64,000 bases of DNA from Bacillus sp. Marseille-Q1617 (GCF_903645295.1 NZ_CAHJXM010000003.1:248001-312000), one strand, 5' to 3'. Numbered from the stretch's first letter, positions 18,760-28,733 are shown. The notes: a model not told the origin generated them from the sequence alone. A program made the numbers and translations.

Positions 18760-20067
18760 ATGAAAAAGAATTTATTTTTAGATTATGACTTTCAACCTTT
18801 TATTGTCCAAGCAATAGAAGAACTCGGTTTCTATGAGCCGACTGAAATTCAGAAGAAAATGATACCACTGATCCTGAAGGGGCAAAGTGCGATTGGGCAA
18901 TCACAGACAGGTACGGGTAAAACCCATTCATATTTACTACCGATCATCGAAAAAGTGGATGCAGCTTCTGAACAGGTACAAGCTGTAATCACAGCACCGA
19001 CAAGGGAGCTTGCTCAGCAGATTTATCACGAAATCCTGAAGCTCACTAAAAACAGTGGTATTACCTCACGCTGCTTTATCGGAGGGACCGATAAACAAAG
19101 AACGATTGAAAAGCTTAAAACACAGCCTCATATCGTTGTCGGGACACCCGGCCGGGTCAATGACCTTGTAAAAGAACAAGCACTATTTGTGCATACTTCT
19201 TCCATCCTGGTCGTAGATGAAGCAGACCTTATGCTTGATATGGGCTTTATCGAAGATGTGGATCAAATTGCCACGAAGATGCCTGAAAAGCTGCAAATGC
19301 TTGTCTTCTCTGCAACCATTCCGGAAAAATTGAAGCCTTTCATGAAAAAGTATATGGAAAATCCTCAGTTTGCTCATGTCGAGCCTGAGCGAATTTCGGC
19401 TAAAAATATCCAGCACATCATCATTCCGAAGAAAAGCCGTGAAAAAGTGAATGTCCTGTATGATCTTTTAGTGGAAATCAACCCATATTTAGGAATTGTT
19501 TTTACAAATACGAAAGCGAAGGCGGATGAAGTGGCGGATGCGCTGATCGCCAAAGGATTGAAGGTCGGCAGAATTCATGGAGATCTCTCACCGCGTGAGC
19601 GTAAGAAAATGATGAAGCAGACAAGAAACCTTGATTATCAATATATTGTGGCCACAGACCTTGCGGCAAGAGGGATTGATATCGAAGGAGTCAGCCATAT
19701 CATCAACTTTGAACTTCCTCAAGACCTGGATTTCTATGTGCATAGATCAGGCCGTACTGCTAGGGCGGGTAATTCGGGAATCGCCTATACGATTTACGAA
19801 CCGTCTGATGAAGATGCACTGAATCGACTTGAAAAGATGGGGATTTCATTCAGTCATATGGAGCTGAAGAAAGGTGAATGGATTGAACTTCCTGCATTGA
19901 ATAAACGAAAAAGCCGTCAGAAGACAACAGCCGATGAAATTGATGTCAAGGCAAAATCCCTTGTAAGGAAACCAAAGAATGTAAAGCCAGGGTATAAAAA
20001 GAAAATGAAATATAAAATGGAGCAAATCAAAAAGAAAGAAAGAAGAAAGAAAAACAGAAACAAGTAA
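18760..20067 (+). CDS. cshB: DEAD-box RNA helicase CshB
   Basis: An ATP-dependent RNA helicase of the cold-shock type. Q motif, motif I SQTGTGKT, motif II DEAD, motif III SAT, motif V ATDLAARGIDI and motif VI HRSGRTARAG are all present. The C-terminus is a Lys/Arg-rich tail (last 60 residues) ending in KKERRKKNRNK. I chose the ATG at 18760 because AAGGAG lies 9 bases upstream; the in-frame ATG at 18751 directly abuts that site. Length 435 compares with 438 in B. subtilis CshB (YqfR), which lies at the same place. Confidence 0.95.
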   Translation: MKKNLFLDYDFQPFIVQAIEELGFYEPTEIQKKMIPLILKGQSAIGQSQTGTGKTHSYLLPIIEKVDAASEQVQAVITAPTRELAQQIYHEILKLTKNSGITSRCFIGGTDKQRTIEKLKTQPHIVVGTPGRVNDLVKEQALFVHTSSILVVDEADLMLDMGFIEDVDQIATKMPEKLQMLVFSATIPEKLKPFMKKYMENPQFAHVEPERISAKNIQHIIIPKKSREKVNVLYDLLVEINPYLGIVFTNTKAKADEVADALIAKGLKVGRIHGDLSPRERKKMMKQTRNLDYQYIVATDLAARGIDIEGVSHIINFELPQDLDFYVHRSGRTARAGNSGIAYTIYEPSDEDALNRLEKMGISFSHMELKKGEWIELPALNKRKSRQKTTADEIDVKAKSLVRKPKNVKPGYKKKMKYKMEQIKKKERRKKNRNK

Positions 20068-20138
20068 GCCATATGAAGTGATTCATTTTCACACATTCGA
20101 TAAAATGGAGAAAGAAATTTTCTTAGGAGTTGAGGAGA

Positions 20139-21032
20139 ATGGTCAAGATTGGATCCCACGTATCAATGAGCGGCAAGAAGATGCTGCTGGCTTCAAGTGA
20201 GGAAGCTGTATCTTATGGTGCAAATACATTTATGATTTATACAGGAGCACCTCAAAACACAAGAAGAAAAAAGATTGAGGACTTAAATATTGAAGCCGGG
20301 CTTCAACATATGAAGGAAAACAATATTGATGAGATTGTTGTACATGCACCCTATATTATCAATATCGGGAATACAACCAATCCGGCGACCTTTGAGTTGG
20401 GCGTTAATTTTCTAAGGTCCGAAATTGATCGCACTGAAGCACTCGGCGCAAACCAGATTGTCCTTCACCCCGGGGCCCATGTAGGTGCCGGAGCAGATAA
20501 AGGAATCGCCAAGATCATCGAAGGTCTGAATGAGGTACTGACGAAAGATCATACAGCCCAGATCGCGCTGGAAACAATGGCAGGGAAAGGATCTGAATGC
20601 GGGAGGTCCTTTGAAGAACTCGCTCAAATCATTGAGGGAGTGGAATTGAATGACAGATTATCGATCTGTTTCGATACATGCCACACCCATGATGCAGGGT
20701 ATAATATTGTCGAAGACTTCGATGGGGTATTGGAAGATTTCGATAAGATCATTGGAATCGAGCGGCTCAAGGTCCTTCACATAAATGACAGCAAGAATCC
20801 AACCGGCGCAAGGAAAGACCGTCATGAAAATATCGGATTCGGTCATATCGGATTCAAAGCACTGAATTACATCGTTCATCATCCACAGTTGTCAGATGTG
20901 CCGAAGATCCTTGAAACCCCTTATGTAGGAGAAGATAAAAAGAACAAGAAGGCTCCTTATAAATTTGAGATCGATATGCTTCGGAGTCAACGATTTGATG
21001 AAGACGTATTAACAAAGATCGAGGGGCAGTAA
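20139..21032 (+). CDS. nfo: apurinic/apyrimidinic endonuclease IV
   Basis: Cuts DNA 5' of abasic sites in base excision repair. It is a TIM-barrel enzyme with a three-metal site. The ligands lie in [46 protein letters not shown] and [12 protein letters not shown] chose the ATG at 20139 (AGGAG 9 bases upstream), which gives 297 residues, the B. subtilis length; an in-frame TTG at 20130 would add three. A strong terminator follows at once. Confidence 0.96.
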   Translation: MVKIGSHVSMSGKKMLLASSEEAVSYGANTFMIYTGAPQNTRRKKIEDLNIEAGLQHMKENNIDEIVVHAPYIINIGNTTNPATFELGVNFLRSEIDRTEALGANQIVLHPGAHVGAGADKGIAKIIEGLNEVLTKDHTAQIALETMAGKGSECGRSFEELAQIIEGVELNDRLSICFDTCHTHDAGYNIVEDFDGVLEDFDKIIGIERLKVLHINDSKNPTGARKDRHENIGFGHIGFKALNYIVHHPQLSDVPKILETPYVGEDKKNKKAPYKFEIDMLRSQRFDEDVLTKIEGQ

Positions 21033-21037
21033 TGTGG

Positions 21038-21072
21038 CAGGAGGCTTCTTCAAAGGAAGAAGCCTCCTGTTT
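21038..21072. terminator. terminator between nfo and yqfT
   Basis: CAGGAGGCTTCTT and AAGAAGCCTCCTG form a 13-bp perfect stem with a short T run. It may serve both converging genes. Confidence 0.8.
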
Positions 21073-21081
21073 AATAAGTAT

Positions 21082-21336
21082 CTATCTGATCAGCTGCATG
21101 AAAAGCTGATTGATTTCCTTCGCTTTTGCAGGGCCGATCTCTTTTGCGAGCTCTTTCACCAATTTGCTTCTGCTCCCGGTATCAAAGATATTGATATTTT
21201 TCCCTTTGACTTTCCCGACGATCGCATCTGCTTGCTTGGCGGTTAAAGAAATATTGTACTGATTGGCATACTTAAGTAATTCTGCGCGGTTAATCGTGTT
21301 GATCTTGTGGTTGATCACATTTTGTAATAATTTCAT
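21082..21336 (-). CDS. yqfT: DUF2624 family protein YqfT
   Basis: An 84-residue soluble, helical, basic protein ([20 protein letters not shown]..., then GKNINIF). It matches the DUF2624/YqfT pattern as I remember it. It sits between nfo and the YitT-family gene, as in B. subtilis. Function unknown. The ATG follows GAGGAG. Confidence 0.8.
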   Translation of the reverse strand: MKLLQNVINHKINTINRAELLKYANQYNISLTAKQADAIVGKVKGKNINIFDTGSRSKLVKELAKEIGPAKAKEINQLFMQLIR

Positions 21337-21417
21337 CTATATCACTCCTCAAAAAATACATATGTGACTTCAGAGAAGAAAGTGACAGTTTTTTTGAGGG
21401 GAGAAAGGAAGAATGAT

Positions 21418-22299
21418 ATGGCAAAACGAGTACATAAAAAAGAAAGCCCCTTTCATTTTATTTACCGGCTGTTTTTCATCACCATCGGGGCGGCACTGGC
21501 TGGAGTGTCAATTGAACTATTTCTTATACCGAATAATATCATCGATGGAGGAATCATCGGTGTATCACTGATTTTGGATTATCTGGTTTCAGACCGAATT
21601 CCATTACTTAACTTTTCCACACTATTGGTGCTTTTGAATCTGCCGTTCTTATATTCAGGCTATAAACAAATAGGTAAAACGTTTGTCGTTTCCTCCTTGT
21701 TTGCCGTTGTCGCTTTGGCGGTCATCGAAGGATTCCTTCATCATTTTGATCCTTTTATAAAAGAAGAAATCCTCGCAACCGTCTTTGGGGGATTGATTCT
21801 CGGCACTGGAGTCGGGCTTGTCATCCGGCACGGCGGCTCTTTGGATGGAACTGAGATCCTCGGGATTCTGCTAACAAAGAAGCTTCCGTTTTCGGTAGGC
21901 GAATTTGTGATGTTCATCAATATCTTTATTTTTGGATGGGCGGCTTTTGTTTTTGGAATCGAGGAAGCAATGTATTCTGTTATGACATACTACATTGCTT
22001 TTAAGACGATTGATACCGTCATTCAAGGAATGGATGAGACGAAGGCGGTGATCATCGTATCAGACGAGTATGCGGAAGTATCTGAAGCGATTCTTAACAG
22101 ACTTGGACGCGGCACTACCATGTTAAAAGGACGAGGCGGTTATACGGATCACGATAAAGAAGTGATTTACGTGGTCGTCACAAGACTTGAAGTGACAAAG
22201 CTGAAATCAGTCGTTTCTGATATCGATCCAAACGCGTTCATCACCATCATGAGTACGCAGGAAACGAAAGGAGCCAGATTTAAATCTGCTATCCATTAA
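21418..22299 (+). CDS. yqfU: YitT-family membrane protein (DUF161/DUF2179)
   Basis: Five hydrophobic segments in residues 1-200 form the YitT membrane domain (with [12 protein letters not shown] and [13 protein letters not shown]). A C-terminal DUF2179 domain (about 205-290, with [14 protein letters not shown] and FITIMS) follows. Transport function is suspected for the family but substrates are not established. I chose the ATG at 21418, 8 bases after AAAGGA; this gives 293 residues. An upstream in-frame ATG at 21364 has no ribosome binding site. It is monocistronic, with its own terminator. Confidence 0.88.
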   Translation: MAKRVHKKESPFHFIYRLFFITIGAALAGVSIELFLIPNNIIDGGIIGVSLILDYLVSDRIPLLNFSTLLVLLNLPFLYSGYKQIGKTFVVSSLFAVVALAVIEGFLHHFDPFIKEEILATVFGGLILGTGVGLVIRHGGSLDGTEILGILLTKKLPFSVGEFVMFINIFIFGWAAFVFGIEEAMYSVMTYYIAFKTIDTVIQGMDETKAVIIVSDEYAEVSEAILNRLGRGTTMLKGRGGYTDHDKEVIYVVVTRLEVTKLKSVVSDIDPNAFITIMSTQETKGARFKSAIH

Positions 22300-22317
22300 A
22301 AAAGTTCATCAAGAGGA

Positions 22318-22346
22318 AAGCTGTTCATTCTTATGGGCAGCTTTTT
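22318..22346 (+). terminator. terminator after the YitT-family gene
   Basis: AAAGCTG and CAGCTTT form the stem, followed by TTGTTT. Confidence 0.65.
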
Positions 22347-22366
22347 GTTTGTGGTGAACTCATTAG

Positions 22367-22395
22367 TTTACAATTGATTTTCCATATTGTATACT
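22367..22395 (+). promoter_or_regulatory. SigA-type promoter of the zinc uptake operon
   Basis: TTTACA, 17 bases, TATACT. It lies 16 bases upstream of the Zur-box-like site. Confidence 0.6.
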
Positions 22396-22410
22396 TTCTT
22401 AAGTGATTTA

Positions 22411-22430
22411 AATCGTAATGATTCTTAAAA
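22411..22430 (+). promoter_or_regulatory. Zur-box-like operator before znuC
   Basis: AAATCGTAATGATT followed by CTTAAA. The left half, TCGTAAT-G-ATT, matches the B. subtilis Zur 7-1-7 consensus (TCGTAAT-N-ATTACGA); the right half is degenerate. It lies just downstream of the expected transcription start of an operon that ends in zur itself, so autoregulation is likely. Confidence 0.55.
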
Positions 22431-22445
22431 AGAGAGTTGAGAACA

Positions 22446-23213
22446 ATGGAACAAAATCATGCTCCTATCATTAATATAGAACATTTGAATTTCAGGTATG
22501 ACCGTGAACGTGTATTGGAAGATATAAATCTTTCCATTCCCAAGGGCGCTTTTTTAGGGATCGTCGGTCCAAACGGTTCAGGGAAATCGACCTTATTGAA
22601 ACTTATGCTGGGCTTATTGAAAGTGAAGCAGGGAAAAATCGAGCTTTTTGGACTCCCTCAACAAAAATTCAGGGAGTGGGACCGCATCGGATTTGTTTCT
22701 CAAAAAGCAAACAGTTTCAATACTGGTTTTCCTGCCACTGTATATGAGGTGGTTGCAAGCGGATTGGCGAAAAAAGCAGGTTTGTTCAAAAGGATTTCTT
22801 CAAAGTATCGGAAAGACATACAGGATGCAATCGAATCAGTGGGAATGACCGCTTTTACAGGCAGGAATATCGGTGAATTATCCGGTGGTCAGCAGCAAAG
22901 GGTATTCATCGCTCGTGCGCTTGTCAGCAAGCCTGATGTATTGATCCTGGATGAACCGACTGTCGGTGTGGATAGTAAAAATGTTCAAAACTTTTACGAT
23001 ATGCTTGATCATTTGAATAAGGATCTCGGCATTACCTTATTGTTGGTAACACATGATATCGGGTCCATATCAAGTAAAGTGACACATGTTGCCTGCTTAA
23101 ATAAACATCTACATTTTCACGGAAGAACAGAAGAATTTGAAAAACTAAAAGAAGGTGAGATGTCTTCATTTTATGGTCACGATGTCCACTTCTTACATCA
23201 CGAACATCATTGA
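22446..23213 (+). CDS. znuC: zinc ABC transporter, ATP-binding protein
   Basis: The cytoplasmic ATPase of a metal (zinc) importer. Walker A is GPNGSGKST, the signature is LSGGQQQR, and Walker B is LILDEP. The C-terminal tail is His-rich (GHDVHFLHHEHH), which fits metal handling. Its partner is the permease 15 bases downstream. The ATG at 22446 gives 255 residues; its ribosome binding site is weak (AGAGAG). No substrate-binding protein (ZnuA/AdcA) is encoded in the cluster, so it must be elsewhere. Zinc rather than manganese is inferred from the Zur box and zur. Confidence 0.92.
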   Translation: MEQNHAPIINIEHLNFRYDRERVLEDINLSIPKGAFLGIVGPNGSGKSTLLKLMLGLLKVKQGKIELFGLPQQKFREWDRIGFVSQKANSFNTGFPATVYEVVASGLAKKAGLFKRISSKYRKDIQDAIESVGMTAFTGRNIGELSGGQQQRVFIARALVSKPDVLILDEPTVGVDSKNVQNFYDMLDHLNKDLGITLLLVTHDIGSISSKVTHVACLNKHLHFHGRTEEFEKLKEGEMSSFYGHDVHFLHHEHH

Positions 23214-23228
23214 TTGGAGGAAAAGCGG

Positions 23229-24086
23229 GTGCTTCAAGCAATTTTTCAATATGAATTTTTACAAAATGCTTTTCTTACAGGAATCCTGATCGGGATCATC
23301 GCTCCGCTTTTAGGAGCGTTCATCGTTGTGAGGAGACTTTCTCTGATTGCGGATGCGCTCAGTCATGTAACTTTATCCGGGATTGCCGCAAGTTTATACT
23401 TGAGTAAGACAGTTCCGTCATTCGGAGGCCTCAACCCTTTATACTTCGGAATGATTTTTTCGGTTACAGGCTCGCTGTTCATTGAAAGGCTGAGGTCCTT
23501 ATATAAACATTATCAGGAATTGGCCATTCCGATCATACTCTCAGGTGGAATCGGGATTGGTGTGATCTTTATATCGCTTGCTGACGGTTTTACGACGGAT
23601 TTATTCAGTTATTTATTCGGCAGCGTCAGTGCCGTGAGCAGGGGAGATCTTTATCTGATTGCTGCGATCAGCATTGTGGTAATAGGAGTGATCTTTTTAC
23701 TGTATAAAGAATTATTCCTGCTTTCCTTTGATGAAGATCATGCAAAGGCATCGGGAATCCCGGCCAAAGCGATTCATTTTATTTTCATGGTGATGGTGGC
23801 GCTGGTCATCGCTGCATCCATGAGGATTGTCGGTATCCTTCTGGTATCATCCCTGATGACTCTCCCGGTAGCTGCGAGCATCCGGATAGCAAGAGGATTT
23901 AAACAGACGATTGCCTTTTCTTTACTATTCGGCGAAATTTCAGTGATCGTAGGACTGGTCAGTGCCTTTTATTTGGATCTCGCCCCTGGTGGAACCATTG
24001 TGGTCACCGCCATACTTATTTTATTGATCACGATTGCCGTCAAGAAGGTTAAATCATCCAGGCATACTGAAAAAGCAGAGGTGTAG
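23229..24086 (+). CDS. znuB: zinc ABC transporter, permease
   Basis: An integral membrane subunit of the ABC-3 family with about eight to nine hydrophobic segments and the family motifs VVRRLSLIADALSH and DEDHAKASGIP. It forms the membrane channel for the ATPase encoded just upstream. I chose the GTG at 23229, 8 bases after TTGGAGG, giving 285 residues. The stop is 3 bases before zur. Confidence 0.92.
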   Translation: MLQAIFQYEFLQNAFLTGILIGIIAPLLGAFIVVRRLSLIADALSHVTLSGIAASLYLSKTVPSFGGLNPLYFGMIFSVTGSLFIERLRSLYKHYQELAIPIILSGGIGIGVIFISLADGFTTDLFSYLFGSVSAVSRGDLYLIAAISIVVIGVIFLLYKELFLLSFDEDHAKASGIPAKAIHFIFMVMVALVIAASMRIVGILLVSSLMTLPVAASIRIARGFKQTIAFSLLFGEISVIVGLVSAFYLDLAPGGTIVVTAILILLITIAVKKVKSSRHTEKAEV

Positions 24087-24089
24087 AAA

Positions 24090-24506
24090 ATGAATGTAAC
24101 TGAAGCGATGGATCTTTTAAAATCTGAAGGATATAAACATACGGGTAAGAGAGAGGAATTACTCCAGCTGTTTTCTGACTCAAATAAATATTTAACGGCA
24201 AAAGATGTCCTGGAACACATGAAAAGCGACTACCCGGGATTGAGCTTTGACACGATTTATAGAAATCTGAGCTTATTCGTTGATCTGGGAATTCTTGAAG
24301 AGACCGAGCTTTCAGGGGAGAGGCATTTCCGGTTCACGTGTGAGAGCGACCATCACCACCATCATTTCATTTGCATGGACTGCGGAAAGACAAAAGAAAT
24401 CCATACTTGTCCAATGGATGTATTGAAAGAGAGCATTGAAGAAACCGGCTATGATATTTCAGGACACAAGTTCGAAATATATGGAAAATGCCCTCAGTGT
24501 CAATGA
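24090..24506 (+). CDS. zur: zinc uptake regulator Zur (Fur family)
   Basis: A Fur-family repressor that binds zinc and blocks uptake genes when zinc is sufficient. It has an N-terminal winged HTH (about residues 1-80), the hinge with [17 protein letters not shown], and the two structural Cys pairs CMDCG and CPQC. Length 138 is typical. Zinc specificity is inferred from the neighbours (znuC-znuB) and the Zur-like operator; Fur and PerR are the alternatives. The three genes form one operon ending in a strong terminator. Confidence 0.92.
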   Translation: MNVTEAMDLLKSEGYKHTGKREELLQLFSDSNKYLTAKDVLEHMKSDYPGLSFDTIYRNLSLFVDLGILEETELSGERHFRFTCESDHHHHHFICMDCGKTKEIHTCPMDVLKESIEETGYDISGHKFEIYGKCPQCQ

Positions 24507-24516
24507 TATTGAAGGT

Positions 24517-24549
24517 AAAAAGAGACCCGCGGCGGGGTCTCTTTTTTTA
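24517..24549 (+). terminator. terminator after zur
   Basis: AAAAGAGACCC and GGGTCTCTTTT, with a T run. Confidence 0.88.
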
Positions 24550-24554
24550 GGGCA

Positions 24555-24586
24555 TTAAAAAATGACGCATGCCAATCATGCGTCAT
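24555..24586 (-). terminator. terminator after yqfW
   Basis: ATGACGCATG and CATGCGTCAT, with a T run on the minus strand. Confidence 0.85.
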
Positions 24587-24601
24587 CTACTATGTTAAAA
24601 C

Positions 24602-25168
24602 TTATTTTCCTTTCAGCCAGCCTTGAACCCAATGATTTGCTTCCATCCAGTCATTCACCCGGATGACCCCTTTAGGGATGGGCTTCTGATTGTACGGTGT
24701 ATTGAACAATACCACAGGGATGTCCAATTCTTCATGTATCATGACGGCGTTATCATGCTTGTCTTCAAAAAAGATATCGACATCATATTTCTGAGCCGTT
24801 GATATTTTATTGTGGGACCCGATCAATTCGATGTGATGATACATAAGATCCTTTGCATCGAACCATTCCTTTGTCAATTGAAGCAGCTCTGACGGACGTG
24901 CACTGATGAAATACAGTTCATGATATTCTTTCCAATCATCCAGGATTTTTTTTGCACCGGAAGCGAGCGGCGATTGCTTGTAAATAAGCGGTTCTGCTTC
25001 TTTGAACCATGTGCCGAAGACTTTAGGGGATATATCGAGCACTTCAGTCAGCTCGTATTGCGTTATGTCATTCAAAGTCAGGTTCAGTTTAAAATAATCA
25101 TTTATATACGGAAGTAAAGACTCGGGAGACGTTACTGTTCCGTCTATATCGATTCCAAAGCGTTTCAT
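24602..25168 (-). CDS. yqfW: HAD-family putative 5'(3')-deoxyribonucleotidase YqfW
   Basis: A HAD-type phosphatase of the NT5C group. Motif I is FGIDIDGTVT at residues 4-13 (nucleophile Asp and second Asp), motif II is ISARP, and motif IV is FFEDKHDN. Length 188 matches B. subtilis YqfW. Substrate not established; dephosphorylation of nucleotides is the family expectation. Its ATG follows a GGAGC ribosome binding site. It is monocistronic. Confidence 0.88.
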   Translation of the reverse strand: MKRFGIDIDGTVTSPESLLPYINDYFKLNLTLNDITQYELTEVLDISPKVFGTWFKEAEPLIYKQSPLASGAKKILDDWKEYHELYFISARPSELLQLTKEWFDAKDLMYHHIELIGSHNKISTAQKYDVDIFFEDKHDNAVMIHEELDIPVVLFNTPYNQKPIPKGVIRVNDWMEANHWVQGWLKGK

Positions 25169-25362
25169 GCGGTATCATGCTCCTCTTATACAAACTTCTT
25201 CAAGTGTACCATATTACAGCTTATCCCTTAAGGTTTTACAATGTGCAAAATAAAACAATGTAAAAAACATGATAACAGAATTGACAAACATTAGCATAGT
25301 AAAATATGTGCGTCTACAAACAATAAGAAGGCTCCCAAACATCGAAAGTGAGGGATTGCTGT

Positions 25363-25728
25363 ATGGCTGATGAACGACATCGAGATCGAGAAGAGATCGA
25401 CGTATATTACGACAATCCGGAAGTGTTGGATAGAGATCAAGAATTCAAAGAAGAAACAGCTGCAGAAATCGCTGCGCCAGTTAACGTCAGCCGCGATTTT
25501 GAAGAGGATACAGAAGAGGAAAGCACGACTTCGGGACGAGTACTGGGATATTCAGCACTTGCTCTGTCGATCCTTTCCTTATTCATCCTTCCAGTCATCA
25601 TGGGTGCGGCCGGAATTGTTATCGGATTCGTTGCCAGAAGACGAGGTGCAGAAACACTTGGATCTTGGGCTATTGGTATTGGAGCAGTATCGATAATCAT
25701 AGGGTTGTTTGTATTGCCCTTCTTTTAA
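25363..25728 (+). CDS. yqfX: YqfX-like membrane protein with DUF4190-type C-terminus
   Basis: A 121-residue protein. The N-terminal 60 residues are very acidic and soluble. Two hydrophobic helices follow (about 66-90 and 99-120), separated by the basic ARRRGAETLG loop, a layout typical of DUF4190. I chose the ATG at 25363, 8 bases after GTGAGGG; an in-frame GTG at 25348 lies within that site. Position between yqfW and ispG is as in B. subtilis. Function unknown. Confidence 0.82.
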   Translation: MADERHRDREEIDVYYDNPEVLDRDQEFKEETAAEIAAPVNVSRDFEEDTEEESTTSGRVLGYSALALSILSLFILPVIMGAAGIVIGFVARRRGAETLGSWAIGIGAVSIIIGLFVLPFF

Positions 25729-25776
25729 TAAGTAGACCACTTTTTTAAAATGGGGAGCGTTTTAAAAAAGTAAAAA

Positions 25777-25803
25777 AAGAGGACTGAGCGATCAGTCCTC
25801 TTT
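25777..25803. terminator. terminator between yqfX and ispG
   Basis: AAAGAGGACT and AGTCCTCTTT, with A/T runs on both sides. It can serve both converging genes. Confidence 0.8.
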
Positions 25804-25811
25804 GCTATAGA

Positions 25812-26924
25812 TTAAATTTGGGTTTCTTTTTTTTCTGCTTCTTGCTTATCATAGTATTCCTGAGCGATTTTGTCGATTTCCTTTTTCAATTCTTCGACCA
25901 TCGTTTCCTCTGGAACCTTACGGACGGTTTTCCCTTTACGGAATAGAAGTCCTTCACCACGGGCACCGGCAATGCCGATATCCGCTTCGCGGGCCTCTCC
26001 TGGTCCGTTGACTGCACAGCCCAGTACCGCCACCTTGATTGGTGCTTTGATGGTTTGGATATATTCTTCCACTTCATTTGCGATGGAGATCAAATCAATT
26101 TCGATCCGGCCGCAAGTTGGACATGAAATCAATGTCGCTGCGTTGGAAGCGAGTCCGAACGATTTCAATAGTTCACGTGCAACCTTCACTTCTTCAACGG
26201 GATCTGCACTCAGGGAAATCCTCAGGGTGTTCCCGATACCAAGGCTGAGGATGGCACCAAGACCGGCGGCACTTTTTACTGTCCCGGCAAACAGGGTTCC
26301 TGATTCTGTGATACCTAAGTGAAGCGGATAATCAAAAGCCTGTGCTGCCTTCGTATACGCTTCGATCGCTAAATTGACATCGGAAGCCTTCATCGACACG
26401 ATAATGTCGTGAAAATCAAGATCTTCAAGGATCTTAATATGATGGAGGGCACTTTCAACCATGCCATCTGCAGTTGGATAACCGTATTTCTCCAGGATTT
26501 TTCTTTCGAGGCTTCCTGCGTTCACACCGATACGGATTGGAATCCCCTTCTCCTTGGCTGCTTTTACGACAGCTTCCACTTTTTCGCGGCGTCCGATATT
26601 CCCCGGATTGATCCGGATCTTATCTGCTCCGCCTTCTATCGCTTTCAGCGCAAGCTTATAATCGAAGTGGATATCCACAACTAACGGGATATTGATTCTT
26701 TTCTTAATATCAGCAATTGCGTTTGCTGCCCGTTCATCAGGGCAGGCGACCCGGACAACCTGACACCCGGCTTCTTCAAGACGATGGATTTCCTTGACTG
26801 TCGCTTCAACGTCATGAGTCTTAGTGGTCGTCATACTTTGTATAATTAATTCGTTATTTCCGCCAATGGTTAAATCTCCGACTTTTACCGGACGAGTTTT
26901 TGAACGATGTATAATTTCACTCAA
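25812..26924 (-). CDS. ispG: 4-hydroxy-3-methylbut-2-en-1-yl diphosphate synthase IspG
   Basis: The penultimate MEP-pathway enzyme: converts MEcPP to HMBPP with a 4Fe-4S cluster. It has a TIM-barrel N-terminal domain (about 1-240) and a cluster domain with SCPTCGR and [11 protein letters not shown]. Length 370 is typical of the two-domain bacterial enzyme. Its product is the substrate of IspH at 16693. The C-terminus is Lys/Glu-rich. The start opens [13 protein letters not shown] behind an AAAGGAGC ribosome binding site. Confidence 0.96.
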   Translation of the reverse strand: MSEIIHRSKTRPVKVGDLTIGGNNELIIQSMTTTKTHDVEATVKEIHRLEEAGCQVVRVACPDERAANAIADIKKRINIPLVVDIHFDYKLALKAIEGGADKIRINPGNIGRREKVEAVVKAAKEKGIPIRIGVNAGSLERKILEKYGYPTADGMVESALHHIKILEDLDFHDIIVSMKASDVNLAIEAYTKAAQAFDYPLHLGITESGTLFAGTVKSAAGLGAILSLGIGNTLRISLSADPVEEVKVARELLKSFGLASNAATLISCPTCGRIEIDLISIANEVEEYIQTIKAPIKVAVLGCAVNGPGEAREADIGIAGARGEGLLFRKGKTVRKVPEETMVEELKKEIDKIAQEYYDKQEAEKKETQI

Positions 26925-26982
26925 GTGTAATTCGCTCCTTTAGAAAGGTTCTTCAACTATACATTATAAATAATACGAAGCT

Positions 26983-27012
26983 ATTGTAACAGTGTTTTGT
27001 ATCAATTGACAA
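26983..27012 (-). promoter_or_regulatory. SigA-type promoter of ispG
   Basis: On the minus strand TTGTCA (27012-27007), 18 bases, TACAAT (26988-26983). Confidence 0.5.
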
Positions 27013-27042
27013 GAATTAGGTGCGGAAGCGTTGATGAATCAG

Positions 27043-27405
27043 TCAGTATAGAGGGATTTTATACGTTTTGCCTATTTGAATCTTCCCTGGTGCTGTATTG
27101 TTTAATTCCTCAAAGTCAGAGACGACCTGTTCAATGGATACTGGAAGCTTTCCTTGAAGTGAATCTTCGACAAGGCTCAAAACGGTATCACCAGGTTTGA
27201 TTTCCATTTCTACATACATTTGTGCGGCACCTGAAGTGTCAGGTAAAGAAACCGTATCAGAGTTCTCTTTCATTTCGGCTTGAGGCTGTGCGGTTACGAC
27301 TGTGGAAGGTTTTTTTGCCAATAAATGTAACGTACCCTTATTTAAATCATAATAGACGCTGTAAAGAAGAATGATAATACCAAAGAAAATGATCATCCGT
27401 TTCAT
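27043..27405 (-). CDS. yqfZ: membrane-anchored protein with LysM-like C-terminus, YqfZ
   Basis: A 120-residue protein with one N-terminal membrane helix (about residues 4-20), a linker, and a LysM-like C-terminal domain starting EMEIKPGDTVLSLVE and ending IQIGKTYKIPLY. It probably faces the cell wall. I chose the ATG at 27405, directly after AGGAGGTTT; an upstream in-frame ATG would put 36 odd residues before the membrane helix. It lies 118 bases downstream of the ispG promoter region and is divergent from the MFS gene. Confidence 0.82.
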   Translation of the reverse strand: MKRMIIFFGIIILLYSVYYDLNKGTLHLLAKKPSTVVTAQPQAEMKENSDTVSLPDTSGAAQMYVEMEIKPGDTVLSLVEDSLQGKLPVSIEQVVSDFEELNNTAPGKIQIGKTYKIPLY

Positions 27406-27451
27406 AAATAAACCTCCTGTACAGTTGATTGGGATAAAGGGGACAAGGACA

Positions 27452-28654
27452 TTGACGAACAAAAAGCTGGTGGGAGTGATTGGATTGCTGCCGGTTCTCA
27501 TGGTATTAGGCAACTCTATGCTGATTCCGATACTGCCGAATATAGAAAGTGGTCTTCATATCGATGAGAGATGGTCAGGGTGGATACTAAGTTCATTTAC
27601 CATTCCTGCTGCTGTCTGCATCCCGTTTATCGGTTTCTTATCAGATCGTTTTGGCCGTAATCGCTTGATTCAATATTCTTTATGGATCATCGTGCTTGGA
27701 AGTATATTATGTGCAGCAAGTGCCTGGATGAAGAACCCCGCCTTCCTGTTCATGGGAGGGAGGGGATTACAGGGCGTCGGAGCCGCTGGCACCACACCGC
27801 TTGCAATAGCTTTAGCCGGAGACCTGTTCCACGGTGAAGAACGTTCTAGAGTATTAGGTGCACTGGAAGTATTCAACGGTATAGGCAAGGTTATTGCTCC
27901 GATCATGGGTGCTGGCCTTACCATTTTTCTGAGCTGGAATAACGCATTTTGGATTTTTCCATTGCTCTGTCTTGTGATTCTGTTTGGATTAAAGAAAAAT
28001 ATCATGAATACTAATGATGAAATGGGTTTGCTTGGAGTAAGAAGTTATGTGAGGGAACTTGCTGCTGTTTTTGCTTCTAAATGGTTATTGCTTCTTCCAC
28101 TTTTTACAATTGGTGGAATCGGTTTATTTCTATTATTCGGCATCTTGTTCTTCCTTTCCTACCATATTGAAAATACTTTTCATATTGATGGTTTTTTCAA
28201 GGGATTTTCCTTTATGTTCCCGCTCGGAGCCATGACGATTTCATCTACCTGGTGCGGCAAGCGGATAAAAACGGATGGGGATCGGGGCTGGCACTATATC
28301 AAGTGGGGGATCGGATTGATGACCGTTCCACTTGGAGCATTGATTTTCTTTCATTCGTTAGGCTCACTGCTGTTCTGCATTACTGTATGTTTCGGTGGAC
28401 TAGGTTTGATTCTGCCTGTCCTGAATACGTTTATTACAGGTAGTGTGGATGAAGGAGAAAGGGGTTTTGTCGTAAGTCTGTATGGGGCTGCCAGGTTTCT
28501 GGGGGTAGCGCTGGGTCCTATTGCATATTCTGCTTGGAAAGAAGATATTGTTAAAATGTATGGATTTACTTTTGTATTTTCGGCACTGAACGTCTTGCTG
28601 TATGTAGTACTAATGAAACGCAGGAATAGGGTCTTTAGGCCTAAAATTAACTAA
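27452..28654 (+). CDS. MFS transporter, DHA1-like drug efflux type
   Basis: A 400-residue protein with about 12 membrane helices. Motif A is GFLSDRFGRNR between helices 2 and 3, and the GRGLQGVGAAGTTPLA motif resembles that of proton-driven multidrug exporters. Substrate unknown. I chose TTG at 27452, 9 bases after AAAGGGG; upstream in-frame codons run back through the yqfZ promoter side and give no family match. It is divergent from yqfZ with only 46 bases between the starts. No B. subtilis equivalent known to me lies at this place. Confidence 0.85.
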   Translation: MTNKKLVGVIGLLPVLMVLGNSMLIPILPNIESGLHIDERWSGWILSSFTIPAAVCIPFIGFLSDRFGRNRLIQYSLWIIVLGSILCAASAWMKNPAFLFMGGRGLQGVGAAGTTPLAIALAGDLFHGEERSRVLGALEVFNGIGKVIAPIMGAGLTIFLSWNNAFWIFPLLCLVILFGLKKNIMNTNDEMGLLGVRSYVRELAAVFASKWLLLLPLFTIGGIGLFLLFGILFFLSYHIENTFHIDGFFKGFSFMFPLGAMTISSTWCGKRIKTDGDRGWHYIKWGIGLMTVPLGALIFFHSLGSLLFCITVCFGGLGLILPVLNTFITGSVDEGERGFVVSLYGAARFLGVALGPIAYSAWKEDIVKMYGFTFVFSALNVLLYVVLMKRRNRVFRPKIN

Positions 28655-28733
28655 AAACAAATACTGCATTTACACTTCCTTAACATTTATTTGAGAAGAT
28701 ATTTTAGGGAATAGTTGGGAAGGATGTAGAAAA

